Assembly (NCBI GenBank): GCA_963691655.1 | Contig: OY829327.1 | Location: 68,150,079 to 68,214,078 of the forward strand | DNA length: 64,000 nucleotides | Direction of reading: 5' to 3' | DNA from: Toxonevra muliebris | Lineage: Eukaryota > Arthropoda > Insecta > Diptera > Pallopteridae | Shown here: one piece after another, positions 26,334-39,401 of the stretch | How positions within the stretch are numbered: position 1 is the stretch's first letter | Layout of the letters: each line of letters starts with the position of its first letter | The notes under the pieces: generated by a model | Databases searched by the model: none | What the model saw: the letters and a program-made list of their open reading frames with translations, nothing else | Told to the model about the DNA's origin: nothing | Position numbers and translations under genes: made by a program

Positions 26334-26335
<2 letters not shown>
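21700..26335. other. AT-rich gene-free DNA downstream of sr, perhaps including its 3' UTR
   Basis: No coding frame supported; the 88-residue frame at 22194-22460 shows no domain. Poly-A/T runs are frequent around 23.5-24.9 kb. 24.12-24.58 kb has an unusual density of TTAGT (ACTAA on the sr sense strand). Many TTTATT hexamers (AATAAA on the minus strand) occur, so the sr polyadenylation site cannot be fixed from sequence alone. Confidence 0.5.
24126..24571 (-). promoter_or_regulatory. Cluster of ACTAA motifs on the sr sense strand
   Basis: About eleven copies of ACTAA (TTAGT on plus) fall in about 450 bp, several extended to ACTAAY or ACTAAA. The STAR-family RNA-binding protein HOW binds ACUAA elements, and published Drosophila work reports HOW control of stripe mRNA. 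If the sr 3' UTR reaches this far (about 2.4 kb past the stop), this would be a candidate HOW-responsive region. Both the UTR extent and the function are inference. AT-richness alone explains only a small part of the count. Confidence 0.3.

Positions 26336-26338
<3 letters not shown>

Positions 26339-26368
<30 letters not shown>
26339..26368. repeat. (GA)n microsatellite
   Basis: About fifteen uninterrupted GA dinucleotides on plus (CT on the sr transcript), 150 bp past the second sr stop codon and so probably in the sr 3' UTR. Confidence 0.95.
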
Positions 26369-26374
<6 letters not shown>

Positions 26375-26511
26375 ACATAAATATTAACAAATATGATTTG
26401 CTACTGTGGTACTCAAAGAATAAACATTAAGATATTTTAAATACCAACTATTCTGCTGAACATTTATAATTACTTTAATCAACTATCAGCAACTGTTAAC
26501 TTTGCTAACTG

Positions 26512-26517
26512 TTTATT
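26512..26517 (-). terminator. AATAAA hexamer overlapping the distal stop codon
   Basis: The minus strand reads GCAATAAAC, so the canonical polyadenylation hexamer overlaps the TAA that ends the readthrough frame. It may be a usable proximal signal. It is equally possible that it is chance, since further AATAAA copies lie downstream. Confidence 0.3.
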
Positions 26518-26995
26518 GCGTCAAAAATAATATTACCATATCCTGACTGTTTGTGCTTAAACCTTGTGAATTGACACCACGCAATATGGCCACCGGTATA
26601 TTAGTGTGCCCCGTACCTAAGCCTGTACTTTTAGTTGCTATCAGTGAGTGTTGTTCATTGCTGCCACTATTGCCCACCAAGGAAGTGTTGGTTTCCATTG
26701 CTGGTGGTGAAGTGTTGGTAGCCATTTCAGCTGTGCCACTTTGTTCATATTCGTCATGTTCATTTTCATTTTCATCATGATCAGTTTCCATTTCAGTTTC
26801 CATGACAAAGGGAAACGCTGTCTTTGGCTCACCGCTGCGTGTTGTAGAACGCTTTAATGATAGCTCGGCCGTTGGCATTGTATCAAGTGGTGTGGTCGGC
26901 GAGAATGGTGATGACAGTTCAGCATGCCAGTCATGCACCATTATCGTTGGCGGTGTTGGTGAGAAGGAATCAATCGATGATGAGTTGCTTTCGAC
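26513..26995 (-). CDS. sr: In-frame 160-codon extension after the sr TAG (readthrough candidate)
   Basis: Directly after the TAG at 26998-26996, the same frame stays open for 160 codons and ends at TAA 26515-26513. It begins VESNSSSIDSFSPTPPTI and continues MVHDWHAELSSPFSPTTP and LSLKRSTTRSG. An acidic block (ETEMETDHDENENEHDEYEQ) follows, then Ser/Thr/Asn-rich sequence to SQDMVILFLTQ. The composition is far from the AT-driven Phe/Lys/Asn/Ile pattern of chance frames nearby, and repeated S-P/T-P dipeptides recall the C-terminal regions of vertebrate Egr proteins. Stop context is TTG TAG GTC. Readthrough would make a 1091-residue protein. Alternatives are an assembly or allele-specific nonsense change, or an intron removing the TAG. 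The only obvious candidate, 26998-27036 extended to a GTGATA donor, would be about 41 nt and would shift frame. A GTAATA donor-like site at 26536 means the true end could also be spliced. Confidence 0.6.
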   Translation of the reverse strand, partial: VESNSSSIDSFSPTPPTIMVHDWHAELSSPFSPTTPLDTMPTAELSLKRSTTRSGEPKTAFPFVMETEMETDHDENENEHDEYEQSGTAEMATNTSPPAMETNTSLVGNSGSNEQHSLIATKSTGLGTGHTNIPVAILRGVNSQGLSTNSQDMVILFLTQ

Positions 26996-29050
<2,055 letters not shown>

Positions 29051-29823
29051 TTACTATTCTAGAGTCTATGTGTGTGTCTGTACCTATTCCTGAGCTCATC
29101 TCTATAATTTTGTTGCCAACTCTGACAAATGGCCATACGATTCAACTTTCAATCAATTACAATTAATTGGACAAGCTGTCACAAATATCATATTACAACA
29201 AAAAAGCGAATAACTTAAATCGATCAGTTTCATTTCATTCCACAAAACATCAACTTTACGCTTCTCGATCCGCGAAATTCTGTGAAATTCCAACTTGCCG
29301 TCGGAACAACAACATCAACATTCACAGTCAACCGCAGCGATATTGACAAAATCGAAAGGTTTTCAGTTACTTTTGTCTTCAGTTCATATAAAAGAAAAAA
29401 GAAAAAAAAAGAAAAGAAGAAGCTGCAGCTGCTGTTTAATTCTACGGAAATCATCACGGGAGGTCGGTGCAAAAACTAAAGCTCAATAAATCCCAAGTTA
29501 CTTTATAAAACAACAAAAAACAACAAGAACAATAAGAAAAACAAAAACAGCTAGAAAAAAGTGTCAGGCTTTGGCGTGCAAGAAGACTAATTACATTCCG
29601 AACACCAACAGTGGACACTTCATTTGGTATTGCAATTGTTGTTGCTGCTGCTGTTATAGTTGCTGGCTGTTTTTGCTGTTGCATTTCAGATGCGCTCTTG
29701 CATTTGTTTATGTTTTGTTTTTTCGTTTATTATCATTTGTGCATCAAGTTTGTTGTTTTCCTTGTATTCGGGTGGCGCTGCAAGTGAAGCTATTGCTGCT
29801 GCAGCCGCTGCTGCTTTACTTAC

Positions 29824-30052
29824 TACATAACGCGAATTGATTGAGTTGCAATGCGCTTTTAATGTGACTTGACATCAATCTCGTCTTCTTCTGTACATCC
29901 GATTGAACGAACGAGTGACTGAATGGACCGTGGCTATCTGCTGCCGTTGCAGACGCCTTTGAATGGTGGATTGAATGTTGGGAATTCAGGGAACTTCTCA
30001 GCGCACTAAGTACCGCCGCGAATGCGTTCAAATTGCAATTGCAGTTGCGCAT
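29824..30052 (-). CDS. sr: Alternative first coding exon of sr (short isoform)
   Basis: An open frame from ATG 30052 begins MRNCNCNLNAFAAVLS and ends NQFALC before a perfect donor, TGTA/GTAAGT, at 29823. The last exonic A is phase 1. Joined to exon B at 28995 it forms AGT, giving ...[15 protein letters not shown] in frame after an 828-bp intron. This would make a protein of about 742 residues that lacks exon A but keeps the fingers. A TCAGTC initiator-like site (A at 29920) lies inside the frame. If that is the start site, the first in-frame Met is M60 (29875), preceded by a 7-codon upstream frame whose TGA overlaps that ATG. GC content rises around the exon. The start is uncertain, and no transcript supports it here. 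Confidence 0.5.
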
Positions 30053-31928
30053 TTATCGCACATTTTTTCCACTGATTATAATTTTATGTGATTTTATGCG
30101 TTGCATAATAAAATGCTTGCTTTTTGTTTTTGCTTTGCCTTTTGCATTAATATCTGAGAATGTCAGTATTATCAGAAGCTCAAAGTAGTTGAAGTAAACC
30201 CATTTTAAAGAACTGACGAAAGACCGTGACGTATCGTGTCGATTAAGTGTGACTCACCAGGTTCATTTCTTTATTTCTTGTCGTTTCATGACGGTAAGTA
30301 TTCTCGGGCGTGAATGGTATCAGCTGGGTAAAATTGGCGCCATTGCATCGTATCGTGCAGATTAAATTGAAACTAATCTTTATTTACTTAGTTTTTTAAT
30401 CATTTTTTTCAATGATAATTATAAACTTAAACTTCCAAAGCAATTCAGTTTATTTAATGCTTTTATTTCAATAACTACTTCCTTATTTAAATGTGTACGA
30501 GTATTGTAGATTTATTAGTATTAAGTTTCTTACCATTTCTATTGGCAATTCGTTTGTAACGATTGTAATTCACTGACATTGCTCTGACAATACTCTTAGT
30601 TTGGAAGAATGTATTTTAAAAATACCAAAAATTATACTTGTTTGCATTATTAAATAAACCATAAATGACACAAGAGCGCAATACAACTTCAACGAAATAA
30701 AGTAATACAGTAAAACCTCAATTGCTGTACGGGTTTATGAACGATAGACACAGGTTCATAGTTAAAAACATTATAAAATTAGCATTCTAGTATCTTTCGA
30801 GAATCTCACATATTTTATAAATATTAACATAAATTTGAAAATCTATTTATGTTCTACAGTGACGTCAGTTTTGTCATACTCATGATTAGTTGCCTTTATC
30901 GAGGTTATACTGTCTCAACCCCTTTTTCATGTTTTTCATGTTATTGTTAAATGCAAGAAGAACAATATATTATTTTGCGTATGCATTACATTACATACAT
31001 TTTATTTGAATATAAATTCTTGAAATGAGCCGAATTTTTATGGCTTATTTCGTAATTTTGTTTAAGGATGCTTATTATTTTTGTCCAGAGCCATTTGAAG
31101 TTGGAGAAGAAGAAGTCGAAAGAACATACAACAGAAAACTGAAGAAAACCAGTAAATAATCTTTGTCATATTTGACATAAAATATGTGCATTTTGCTGCC
31201 AAGTTTAGCGATTAAAAGAAACTTTATCATTGTCACAGGATAAATATTTGCAAATGCAAAAAACTACACACACACATACACTCAGCCAGACGCACATACA
31301 AATAGATGAGATGAAATGGTGGCGTTGATGGGTAAAACTTCTTGTCCACCATCACCAGCCACCATCACAAATCAGAAGCTGCTATCATGCTGCAACATGA
31401 AGCTTTTATCATCAACAACGAACGGCGATTTTCTTGCGTTGCGTTTGTGGAAATTATTTTTGGCTCAATTATTTAATAGCATAACTTTCTCAAGAAACAA
31501 AATCACAAATTTAAGAAAACAAAATTTTTCTTTTTGTGTGGGATTGAGTTTTTTTTTTTGCTCTTTGTTTTTGTTTCGGTTTTTGTTATATTTTTGTTTC
31601 ATTATTTTCATTTTGTTTTTTTTTTTTGCTTTGTGAAATTAAATGTATTGTAAAATTTATGGTGACAGATTTTTTATTTGTTAGATACTAATAAAAACTT
31701 TTTTATTTACTTACACATATTCACAAAATGATTTTTACGATTCAAATTTTTGTATTCATTAAATTCTTAATTTTGAAATATTATTTAAATAAAATTATTA
31801 ATTGTTGAAGATTGTCGAAAGATTTATATTTTTTTAATTTCATTATAAATATTTTCATAATACCACAAATTTTCTTAAGATCTTCGAAAATTTACAGCAT
31901 TACAAAATTTCTGAAATCTGTTGTGTGC

Positions 31929-32074
31929 ACTAGCGGATCCAGAAATTTCCTAAGGTGGGGGTTTAATATTTTTGTTCCCTAATATTTTTTTTTTTCATTC
32001 ATGGCCAACAATCAAAGTGTATGAAAATTTCATGGGGTTTTGACACTAAAACCCTTCCCTGGTTCCGCTAGTGG
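31929..32074. mobile_element. Short MITE with CACTAGCGGA termini
   Basis: The left end CACTAGCGGATCCAGAAATT is mirrored by the right end, whose reverse complement reads CACTAGCGGAACCAGGGAAG. The interior has GGTGGGGGTTTAAT on the left and its echo AAAACCCTTCCC on the right. 146 bp, no coding. Related single ends occur near 20820-20850, 43340-43378 and 48240-48275. Confidence 0.65.
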
Positions 32075-33720
32075 TTATATGTTTATATTGAAATATCCAT
32101 TGCTGTTATTTATTCATGCGGTTAAAGCGTCACGCCCACTCACTGCCACAATACAGTGGCCCATGTTTTCATTGTTAGCAATAACTCCTAAAAAATGTAT
32201 TGCTACTATTGAACGAAAAAACTAATAAATAATTGGGCAAACGATATTTTTGAACGTTTTATAGAAGGAGACAAATTCTTAAACTTTACATTCTACATTC
32301 GTTTAATGCAGAGCACGGCCCGTGGGCCGCAAGCAAAATGTAAAAAATAAATTGATGAAGAACAAATAAACAGGTGAGTGATATTCCCTGGACTTTTATT
32401 TTTTCTTGAAAACTAGAACTAACTAAGGAACGTATCTGGTTTGGACAATCCTGGTTTAATGTCTGAATGAAATTCAAACAACTTACCCCTTTAGCTCCTA
32501 AATTTTTGATCGATTTAAAAAAAAATGGGATTGACAAATTTTTATGCAAAAAGCATAAATCTGATCTCAAAACCCTAAAAAATGTAATAGGCGTGGTTTT
32601 ATGAAGTCGGAAAAGTTGAATGCTTAAAAGTATTTGTTGTTCAATAAAGTTTTTATCAATTTGTTTTAAATAACTAAATATTTTATACAAAAAATTAAAA
32701 TTCCTAGCTACTCACAGCTATTTTTTTTTTATCTGGCTAGTATGACGGGAAATATTTTTTTTATTTTTATCTCAAATTCAATCAAAATAATTAATTTTCT
32801 TGTTTTCTTGCTAACATCTGTAATACTAATATGATAAAATGTAGCAACAAAAAACTATTAAGGCCATAATTATACCCATTTTGATGAAGGCTGTCTAGAG
32901 ACACGCTTGGGAGCTAGAGGGTTAAAGATGTTCTAAATTTAGCTAAACAAATGTCATGAACTTATCCCTTCATAATATATTATTGACATTCTTCTCAATA
33001 CGTTTTGTTTATTTGTTGAACAAAACATTCGTTGAATGACTTTCCAGTAGCTTGAATTGCTTTTTCAACTTTTTTCACTTCCAGGTTAATTTGGATCTTC
33101 CGCATTTTCTGCTACTCTGTATTCTCATCTAATTATCTCAGTCAGTGGTTTGCGGAGGGTATGTCCAATCCACTTTCATTTTTTTTTAAGTGAAACTTCT
33201 TTGAACTTTGTTTCAAATCAAATTACCTTTTCTCCCTATAAAAGTGGGATCCTGGTGGATTTTTTTCAAATATACATAAATCTAAAAATTTCGGCTCTAG
33301 AAAATTTTTTTTTGTGAATTCAAACCCAAAAACATCTCAGTTGATATTCATCAACTATGATGATTTTTATCTGAGATTAATAAATAAACTTTGGCATCAT
33401 ATTTTACTTAGTTTGGTCCTATATTGTAAGAAATTATCAAAAAAAAAAAAAAAAAAACGTTACATTTCCAGCGGAACATAACGAAAGTGAAAGGTTTAGT
33501 CCTCCCATAATTTTTTGAATCACGGATGTAGGATGTCAGTATTGGGCATTGATATTGTCTATACTAGCAGCATTTGCAGACATAACTGCAACTCGCAATA
33601 TAGGAGTATTTCTACGGATTTTTATGAAGTCAATTCAAATTCAATCATCAATTCAAAGAGGAAAGTTCAATGCGTCCGAGGTCTAGACCGAGTTTTTCGC
33701 GCCTAGGTTCTAAAGAAAAA

Positions 33721-33877
33721 ACACAAGGCTTAAGTGAAACTTCTTGTGAACTAAACGAAACACAAGCAAATGAAATTTTTCAATCGCTAAATTTTTTACT
33801 TCATTGGCTTGTGTTTTTTAATTGCATTTGCTTGTGTTTCGTTTAGTTCACAAGAAGTTTCACTTTTGCCTCGTGTT
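33721..33877. repeat. Inverted repeat, arms about 54 bp
   Basis: The left arm contains AGTGAAACTTCTTGTGAACT and AACGAAACACAAGCAAATG; the right arm is its near-perfect reverse complement after a spacer of about 50 bp. Foldback-type structure, non-coding. Confidence 0.8.
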
Positions 33878-34252
33878 TGTTAATACACAACCAAATTTTT
33901 TTTTTTGGGATTAATGCTAGAACAGAAATTGCAACTCTGTACCGGTAGTTTCGATGGCAATTGTAGACGAACTCTTTTTGTGTGCGACATCTTCATGTAA
34001 TTCCTCGGACATTTGCGCCATCTGTATGTGAAATTTATAACTGTCATAAACTTTAAGATGGCGACGCTACACATTATTCTTTCTGCCATAGGCGTGTGTG
34101 TAATTAATATGTTATATTGAATTAAAACTATTTATGAATCGTTTATTATATGTATAGTTTGCTCGTGAATTCAGTTACGGAATATTGATATTTAGCCCCT
34201 CATGCACAATGCTCGACAAAATTATGTCGCATTGCCAAATTACGCGCGACGT

Positions 34253-34380
34253 CACATCCGGTTGGTTTTACTCTAGGGATAAGAGAAAAGAAGTTTCACT
34301 TCAAAAAGTACACACGCACATCCGGTTGGTTTTACTCTAGGGATAAGAGAAAAGGAGTTTCACTTCAAAAAGTACACACG
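34253..34380. repeat. 64-bp tandem duplication
   Basis: Two adjacent 64-bp copies starting CACATCCGGTTGGTTTTACT differ at about one position. Each also holds AGTTTCACTTC, echoing the arms of the inverted repeat 400 bp upstream. Confidence 0.95.
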
Positions 34381-34437
34381 CACATATAAGGCTAACATTT
34401 TATAAGACTATCGTTTTATAGCGTTTTCATTTCTCGA

Positions 34438-34753
34438 TAAAATGTTGCATTTTTTCTGCGCCGTGCGAGGGCTGTCAAATTTCGTGTTCTTTTCTAAAAA
34501 AGACGCAGCCTTTTCAGAGAGTATTGTGTTCTTTTCTAAAAGATGTTGCCTTTTGAGCGGGGAAAAATGTTACACTTTTTACACTCAAATAAATGACGGG
34601 GTAAGAATGTTGCCCTGCAAATTAGTTGATTCTGACAAGATAGCATTTTTATGTTCTTTTCTTGCACTAAAAATGCAACATTTTGGCAAGGTTGAGGGCA
34701 ACATTAAAAAATTGTTGCCATGGCACGAGGCAAAAAAAATGCAACATTTTGTT
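34438..34753. repeat. Inverted-repeat element with AAAATGTTGCATTTTTT ends
   Basis: AAAATGTTGCATTTTTT followed by GCGCCGTGCGAGG at the left is mirrored at 34721-34753 (reverse complement AAAATGTTGCATTTTTTTTG, then CCTCGTGCCATGG). Inside, TGTTCTTTTCTAAAA occurs twice. The 110-residue plus frame spanning it is a by-product of the element, not a gene. Confidence 0.65.
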
Positions 34754-37700
34754 AAGAAAAGAAAATGCTATTAGTGAAACTAATACAAAATGACTGTATC
34801 ATTATATATGGGACACTTCACGTCAACGGGATCACCTATCTGCCCAAAATTTTTGTTTTTTTTAATGGCTACTACATTCTTATATTTTTTGGTGCGCCGA
34901 ATCCGGCTTCAGAAATGCTTTGGAACCTCAAGATTTTCAAGAAAAACCCTACAATTCTGCCTTAAGATTCCCAATCAGCTGTCCATAAAAAGCCATGGTT
35001 TGCTATTTTTATTTATTTCAAGTTTTAAGAGCCATTTGCTTTCGCCATATAGAATGATCAAAAAGGTTATGTTAATATCTACGAAATTTAAGAGCTGCCT
35101 AACGTTATTTTTCATTGCCCTGAATTATGGGTAAAGAGAAGATCTGGTCAACGTGAAACGTTTCAGATTCATTTATTTGTGGTTTGAATTAAATTAATTG
35201 AAGGAGCAGTTACACAAAGTAAAAGTTATGATATTGGCTAGAAGTACATGCACCATAATTTGCCAAAAAGTTAAGTGCTAGTTAAATTATTTTTTAATTA
35301 TTGAAACTCTCTTCCATCTCTATTCTGAACATTTTTCTCAGTTCGGCTCAAAATTGTCATTGTAATTTCTTTTTTTCCTCAACGACTAACACATTTCCTT
35401 TCTCAAATTATTTCATCAATTAAATTCAATTGCGATTGTCTTATAGAAACAATGAAAAAAAAAAAAAACAAAGAAAAGAATTTAATATTTGCTCAACATT
35501 TTTTTAATTCAATTAGAAAATCGTTTGTGCATACGCGTCCTCTATAGCAAACGAGAATGAGTGCTCGCTCGTACTCAGACTATGTCATGCAATTATTATG
35601 TAAACTATAAGAGCAACTGAATCTAAGTTAGCGATAAAAAGAACTCAAGAAACATTGACACTGAACGGAAATGTTTAATATATGCGAGATGATTAATTAA
35701 TTTCTTCAGTTTTTAAGTTGGTTTGTTATTGTTTTCATCATTTCATTTCGTAATATGCATAGTAGTTTTATTTTTCTCTGTTTGAGAATTCACTGTGTGT
35801 TTAGTATTTATTAAATGAAATTTTCGCGCAAGATTCTAGTTAATGGAAATAAATATTAATTTTTATTTATCGGTATCACGTGAATATTATGTGGAAAATC
35901 TATAAAGCGTAAAAAACACATAAAATGAGCTCGATTAACAGAAAAATTTTAATTAATCATTGATCTTGATTTTTCTTGTATCAAGAAATGATCTGCACTA
36001 AATTTAATTCATATGCAGTGCTCAAAATGACAAAGCTCCATGGACCATTGCTGATTGAGATCATTCGTGGAATGAGATCATATCGCTCTCTGTGGAAAAC
36101 TTGAAATGATTGCGTTTCAAGCAAAAGCGATTTTAAATTAAAAACAAAACAAAAATAAATGTTTGCAATGGTATCACATAATTTCCATACACATTTTTAT
36201 ATTGTATTTATAGCTAAGATGCAGACAGACAAAGCTGAATTTTGAAAACAAACAAAATAAAAAATTACAATATAATAAATATAATATAAACTCATTTAAA
36301 AATGCTAAAAGCTTGGACGACGATAAATGTGTCATTGCAAATGTCAAACCGCACAACAACAAGAAGTTAAAAATAAAAAGAAAAGTTGTAAATTTCGAGC
36401 GTAAAAAATTTTTCGATTTTAGCATAAATTTTTTATTGTTTTTTATTTGATTTTTTTCATTTTACTTAAGGTTGCCATAATCATGCATACATATGTACAT
36501 AACATAAACTTACGTAGCCATGTATGTTTTAATAAGTAAAGGCAGCAAAAAAAAAAAATAATAATAACGTCATGTTATTACAAGAGCTTAAGTACCCCCT
36601 TAACACAATATTCCAAAATGTACCTATGTCTACACATAAACATATGTATGTCTTTATGTAGATAGATATGCTTAAAAAAAGCACAAGTTCGAACATAATT
36701 TTTGAGTTTTTTTTGTTTTGGTTGGTACCATAAAATTTAATTTTGTGTTGTTGTAAATCAGTGAAAACAAGTTTGTTGTTGTTCCATACATTTTGACTTG
36801 TACATATTTTTAGTTTGAAAAATTAATGTGTGAATCGAAAAGAATTAAAATAAATATAGAATCGTAATCCATAACGACATTTTAATATCAAGAAGCATAC
36901 AAAATCATAAAAAAAAAATGCTTTATATATCATTGAGGTGTTCTTGCAAGTTATATTGAATGATGGACGGATGGGAGGGTGCGGGGATGAAAAGTGTATT
37001 AGCAATGGATATGTATATGGATTTTCGTTTTACATACATGTGTACATACAATGTACAATCAGATACAAAATAAGATTAAAACTTGAGCAAACAAAATATT
37101 GCTATAAAGTTGAAAAAAAAAATATTTGATTTCCTCTAATGAATTATTTCAAATCAACAATAATAAAATGTTGCTATAAAATAAGTTTATGTCTGTAAAA
37201 TTAGCTGATTTAAAAAATGGAAATATTGCAAGCTAATTTTTGTTGAATTTAATACTTTTATAGGAAGCAATTAATTAATAAAGTGCAAATTTACACTTTA
37301 AAGTTTTCAAATATTTGAATTCAACAATATTTTATTGGAATTGGCACCTATAGAGTTAAAATTCTTTTAAGCCAGTGACGGCCGAACGTACACTTTAGTG
37401 AAAAAGCTCTTTAATACGTATACTATAAGTACTGATGCCATAGACAAAATTCAAAAAATTCATAATGCCAAAACCAAACCATTTTGGTGTCATTTCTACT
37501 ATTGTTTTTCAATCAAGATTTGAAAAGCTTAAAATTCTGCATAGTTTCAAATGTTAAGTATTTTGAAAATATAAAAGCTAAAAATTGATGAAGTTTGAGA
37601 GGGAGAATATCTAAAAAATATGTAAAAATATATACCTAGATTTTTTCTCAATTTTAGAAGCCACTTTTCCTTACAGAAATATGTAAAAACATCCTCCGCT

Positions 37701-38133
37701 ATCTTCCGCTCTCAGGAAATAATTAAATTTGAAAATAGATCTGAACACGGTTTTTTCAACAAAAATTGGAAGTAAACTTTTTTTTGTTAACCCTAAAAGT
37801 AAGCAATCATGCTAAAAAATGAATTAAAAGTGTGAAACCTCAAAAGTTATATTCATTAATATCACTTTTATTCCAATATTAAAAAAATTCTAATAAAAAT
37901 TGTTTAACTTTCTGAAAAGTGCAATGTCAACACTAGTAAATTAAATAAATTTCTTGAAGATCAAACCACTCATTCGTCCACTATAGCTTGCCAAATATGA
38001 CGAAAATTTAATCAAATTTAAGCTTAGTTTGTAGCGACTGGCTTCAGATTTAAGTTTAGTGACCCAAAATTTACAAGAATATGAAATTTCATCGAAATCA
38101 GAGCGTTCCTTCTAATTTTGTTCCGTCGTTGTA

Positions 38134-38207
38134 TGGGATCAAATCACTGCGCTTCGACTTAATGGTTGGCAGTCAAACGTCCTTACCAGCGAACCACTTA
38201 GCGACCA
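38134..38207 (-). repeat. tRNA-like relic (SINE head or tRNA pseudogene)
   Basis: On the minus strand GGTCGCTAAGTGGTTCGCTGG has a good A-box (TCGCTAAGTGG). About 45 nt later, GTGATTTGATCCC is a degraded B-box. The acceptor stem does not close, so it is not a working tRNA. Confidence 0.45.
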
Positions 38208-38576
38208 AACAATGAATTGCAATTAATCTTCAAAAAATTATTTATGATTTATAAAACTTACTTTTTCAGTTCAACAAATTTAAAAAAATTTTACTTTTAC
38301 GAATAAATTTATGACCATGTAAATCTTCAGCAAATACAAATTGATTCAAATTGTGATTTTATGGTAATGAGATTTTTTTTTCAGATTAAATATTGATTTT
38401 ATTAATTTCAGGTTTGATTTTTTCAGGTTTCATATTGGCATAACTGATAAATTTATTATTTATTATTAATCGATAGGTCCATGAAGCGCTCTGAGGCTGT
38501 CTGAGAACATGAAATTTTTACTAAAACAGACTCATACATATATGCAAAAGAGTTTTACTTTGGAAATGAAACCTAC

Positions 38577-39401
38577 CTGTAATTGGTGGTGGCTCAACAA
38601 CTGTTGAAGGTCCAAAAAATGATGGAATATCGTTTGAAGTCGTCACGGGAGTATTTAGATCGCCTGGCTGAGGCTCAACGCACTGTGAATCGCCGATTTG
38701 CTGCGATTGATGTTTTACGTCTGTATCGCTGCCTATGGCTGAAACGTTACCAGCGCTACCAGCTCCACCGCTGCCAGTCACACTAGCTCCGGTGGCACCT
38801 GGACTATGCTGCGTGGTATTTAATAAGCTTAAATGTGACGCTGAGTTGCGACCACTTGACGATGCGTTATTGTTAGCTGCGCTAATAGCGGCAGCACCAA
38901 TATTTGATATTGTTGATGCTGCTGCTGCTGCGGCGGATGCAGATATTGATGCGATACTGGTGGCTATTTGTTGTGGTGTGGGCGTGGCAGTTGCCGATGA
39001 ACGTGAACGTGAAATAGCTGCACTAAGGGCTGAATTACTTGAGTTACTGGTTGATGGTAGACTGCTGGCCGATGACGAGTTATTATTATTGTTGATGGAG
39101 CTTAAATGATTCAGATTCGATGATGATGATGACAAATTATAATGGAGCAGGGTTTGTGCACCCAAATGACTGCCACCAAAACTGGAAGGCGTTGTGAGAT
39201 ATGTTGCCGCTGAGGTCACTGCCGCTGTCGAGGGACTAGTTTGCGCAGTAGTTTTAAAGAGGCATGTATCGAAGCTCAGTACATTGAAGTGAGCTGCAGC
39301 AGCTGATTCAGTGAGTAGGAATGCGTGATGCGATGGCGCCACTAGGGTTTCAAGCCCTTCCATGATCATGGCCGCTGATGGGGTTCCAGGGGCTACGCCA
39401 C
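38577..39401 (-). CDS. sr: Stripe N-terminal coding exon A
   Basis: The exon begins after acceptor TTTCTATGATTTTAG (AG at 39403-39402) and ends ACAG/GTAGGT at 38577. Upstream sequence has no Met in the continuing frame, so I place the start at ATG 39369 (context GCGGCCATGATC); a second in-frame ATG follows at 39363. The protein begins MIMEGLETLVAPSHHAFLLT, followed by AHFNVLSFDTCLFKTT. Ser/Asn-rich and Ala/Ser-rich low-complexity stretches then run to QCVEPQPGDLNTPV and FFGPSTVVEPPPIT at the exon end. It gives 264 complete residues. No known domain stands out, which fits the poorly conserved activation regions of Egr proteins. If a longer isoform exists, GGVAPGTPSAA (39401-39370) would also be translated from an upstream coding exon, since that stretch is open in phase. 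Association with exon B rests on matched splice sites and phase. Confidence 0.82.

Larger units (their letters stand above)
30053..38576. other. 5' part of the exon A-exon B intron
   Basis: No other gene supported. Holds a MITE at 31929-32074, an inverted repeat at 33721-33877, a 64-bp tandem duplication at 34253-34380, an inverted-repeat element near 34438-34753 and a tRNA-like relic at 38134-38207. The 134-residue minus frame at 32286-32690 and the 106-residue plus frame at 31316-31636 have no recognisable domain. Confidence 0.6.

Noticed and set aside
32286..32690. 134-residue minus frame inside the sr intron
   Set aside because: Phe/Leu/Ile/Lys-rich as expected by chance in AT-rich DNA, with no domain, signal or splice context. 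A CAGAGCACGGCCCGTGGGCC palindrome-like end at its 3' side may be a transposon end, but its partner was not found.
38735..39109. 124-residue plus frame rich in Ala/Leu/Asp
   Set aside because: Antisense of the Ala/Ser-rich part of sr exon A.
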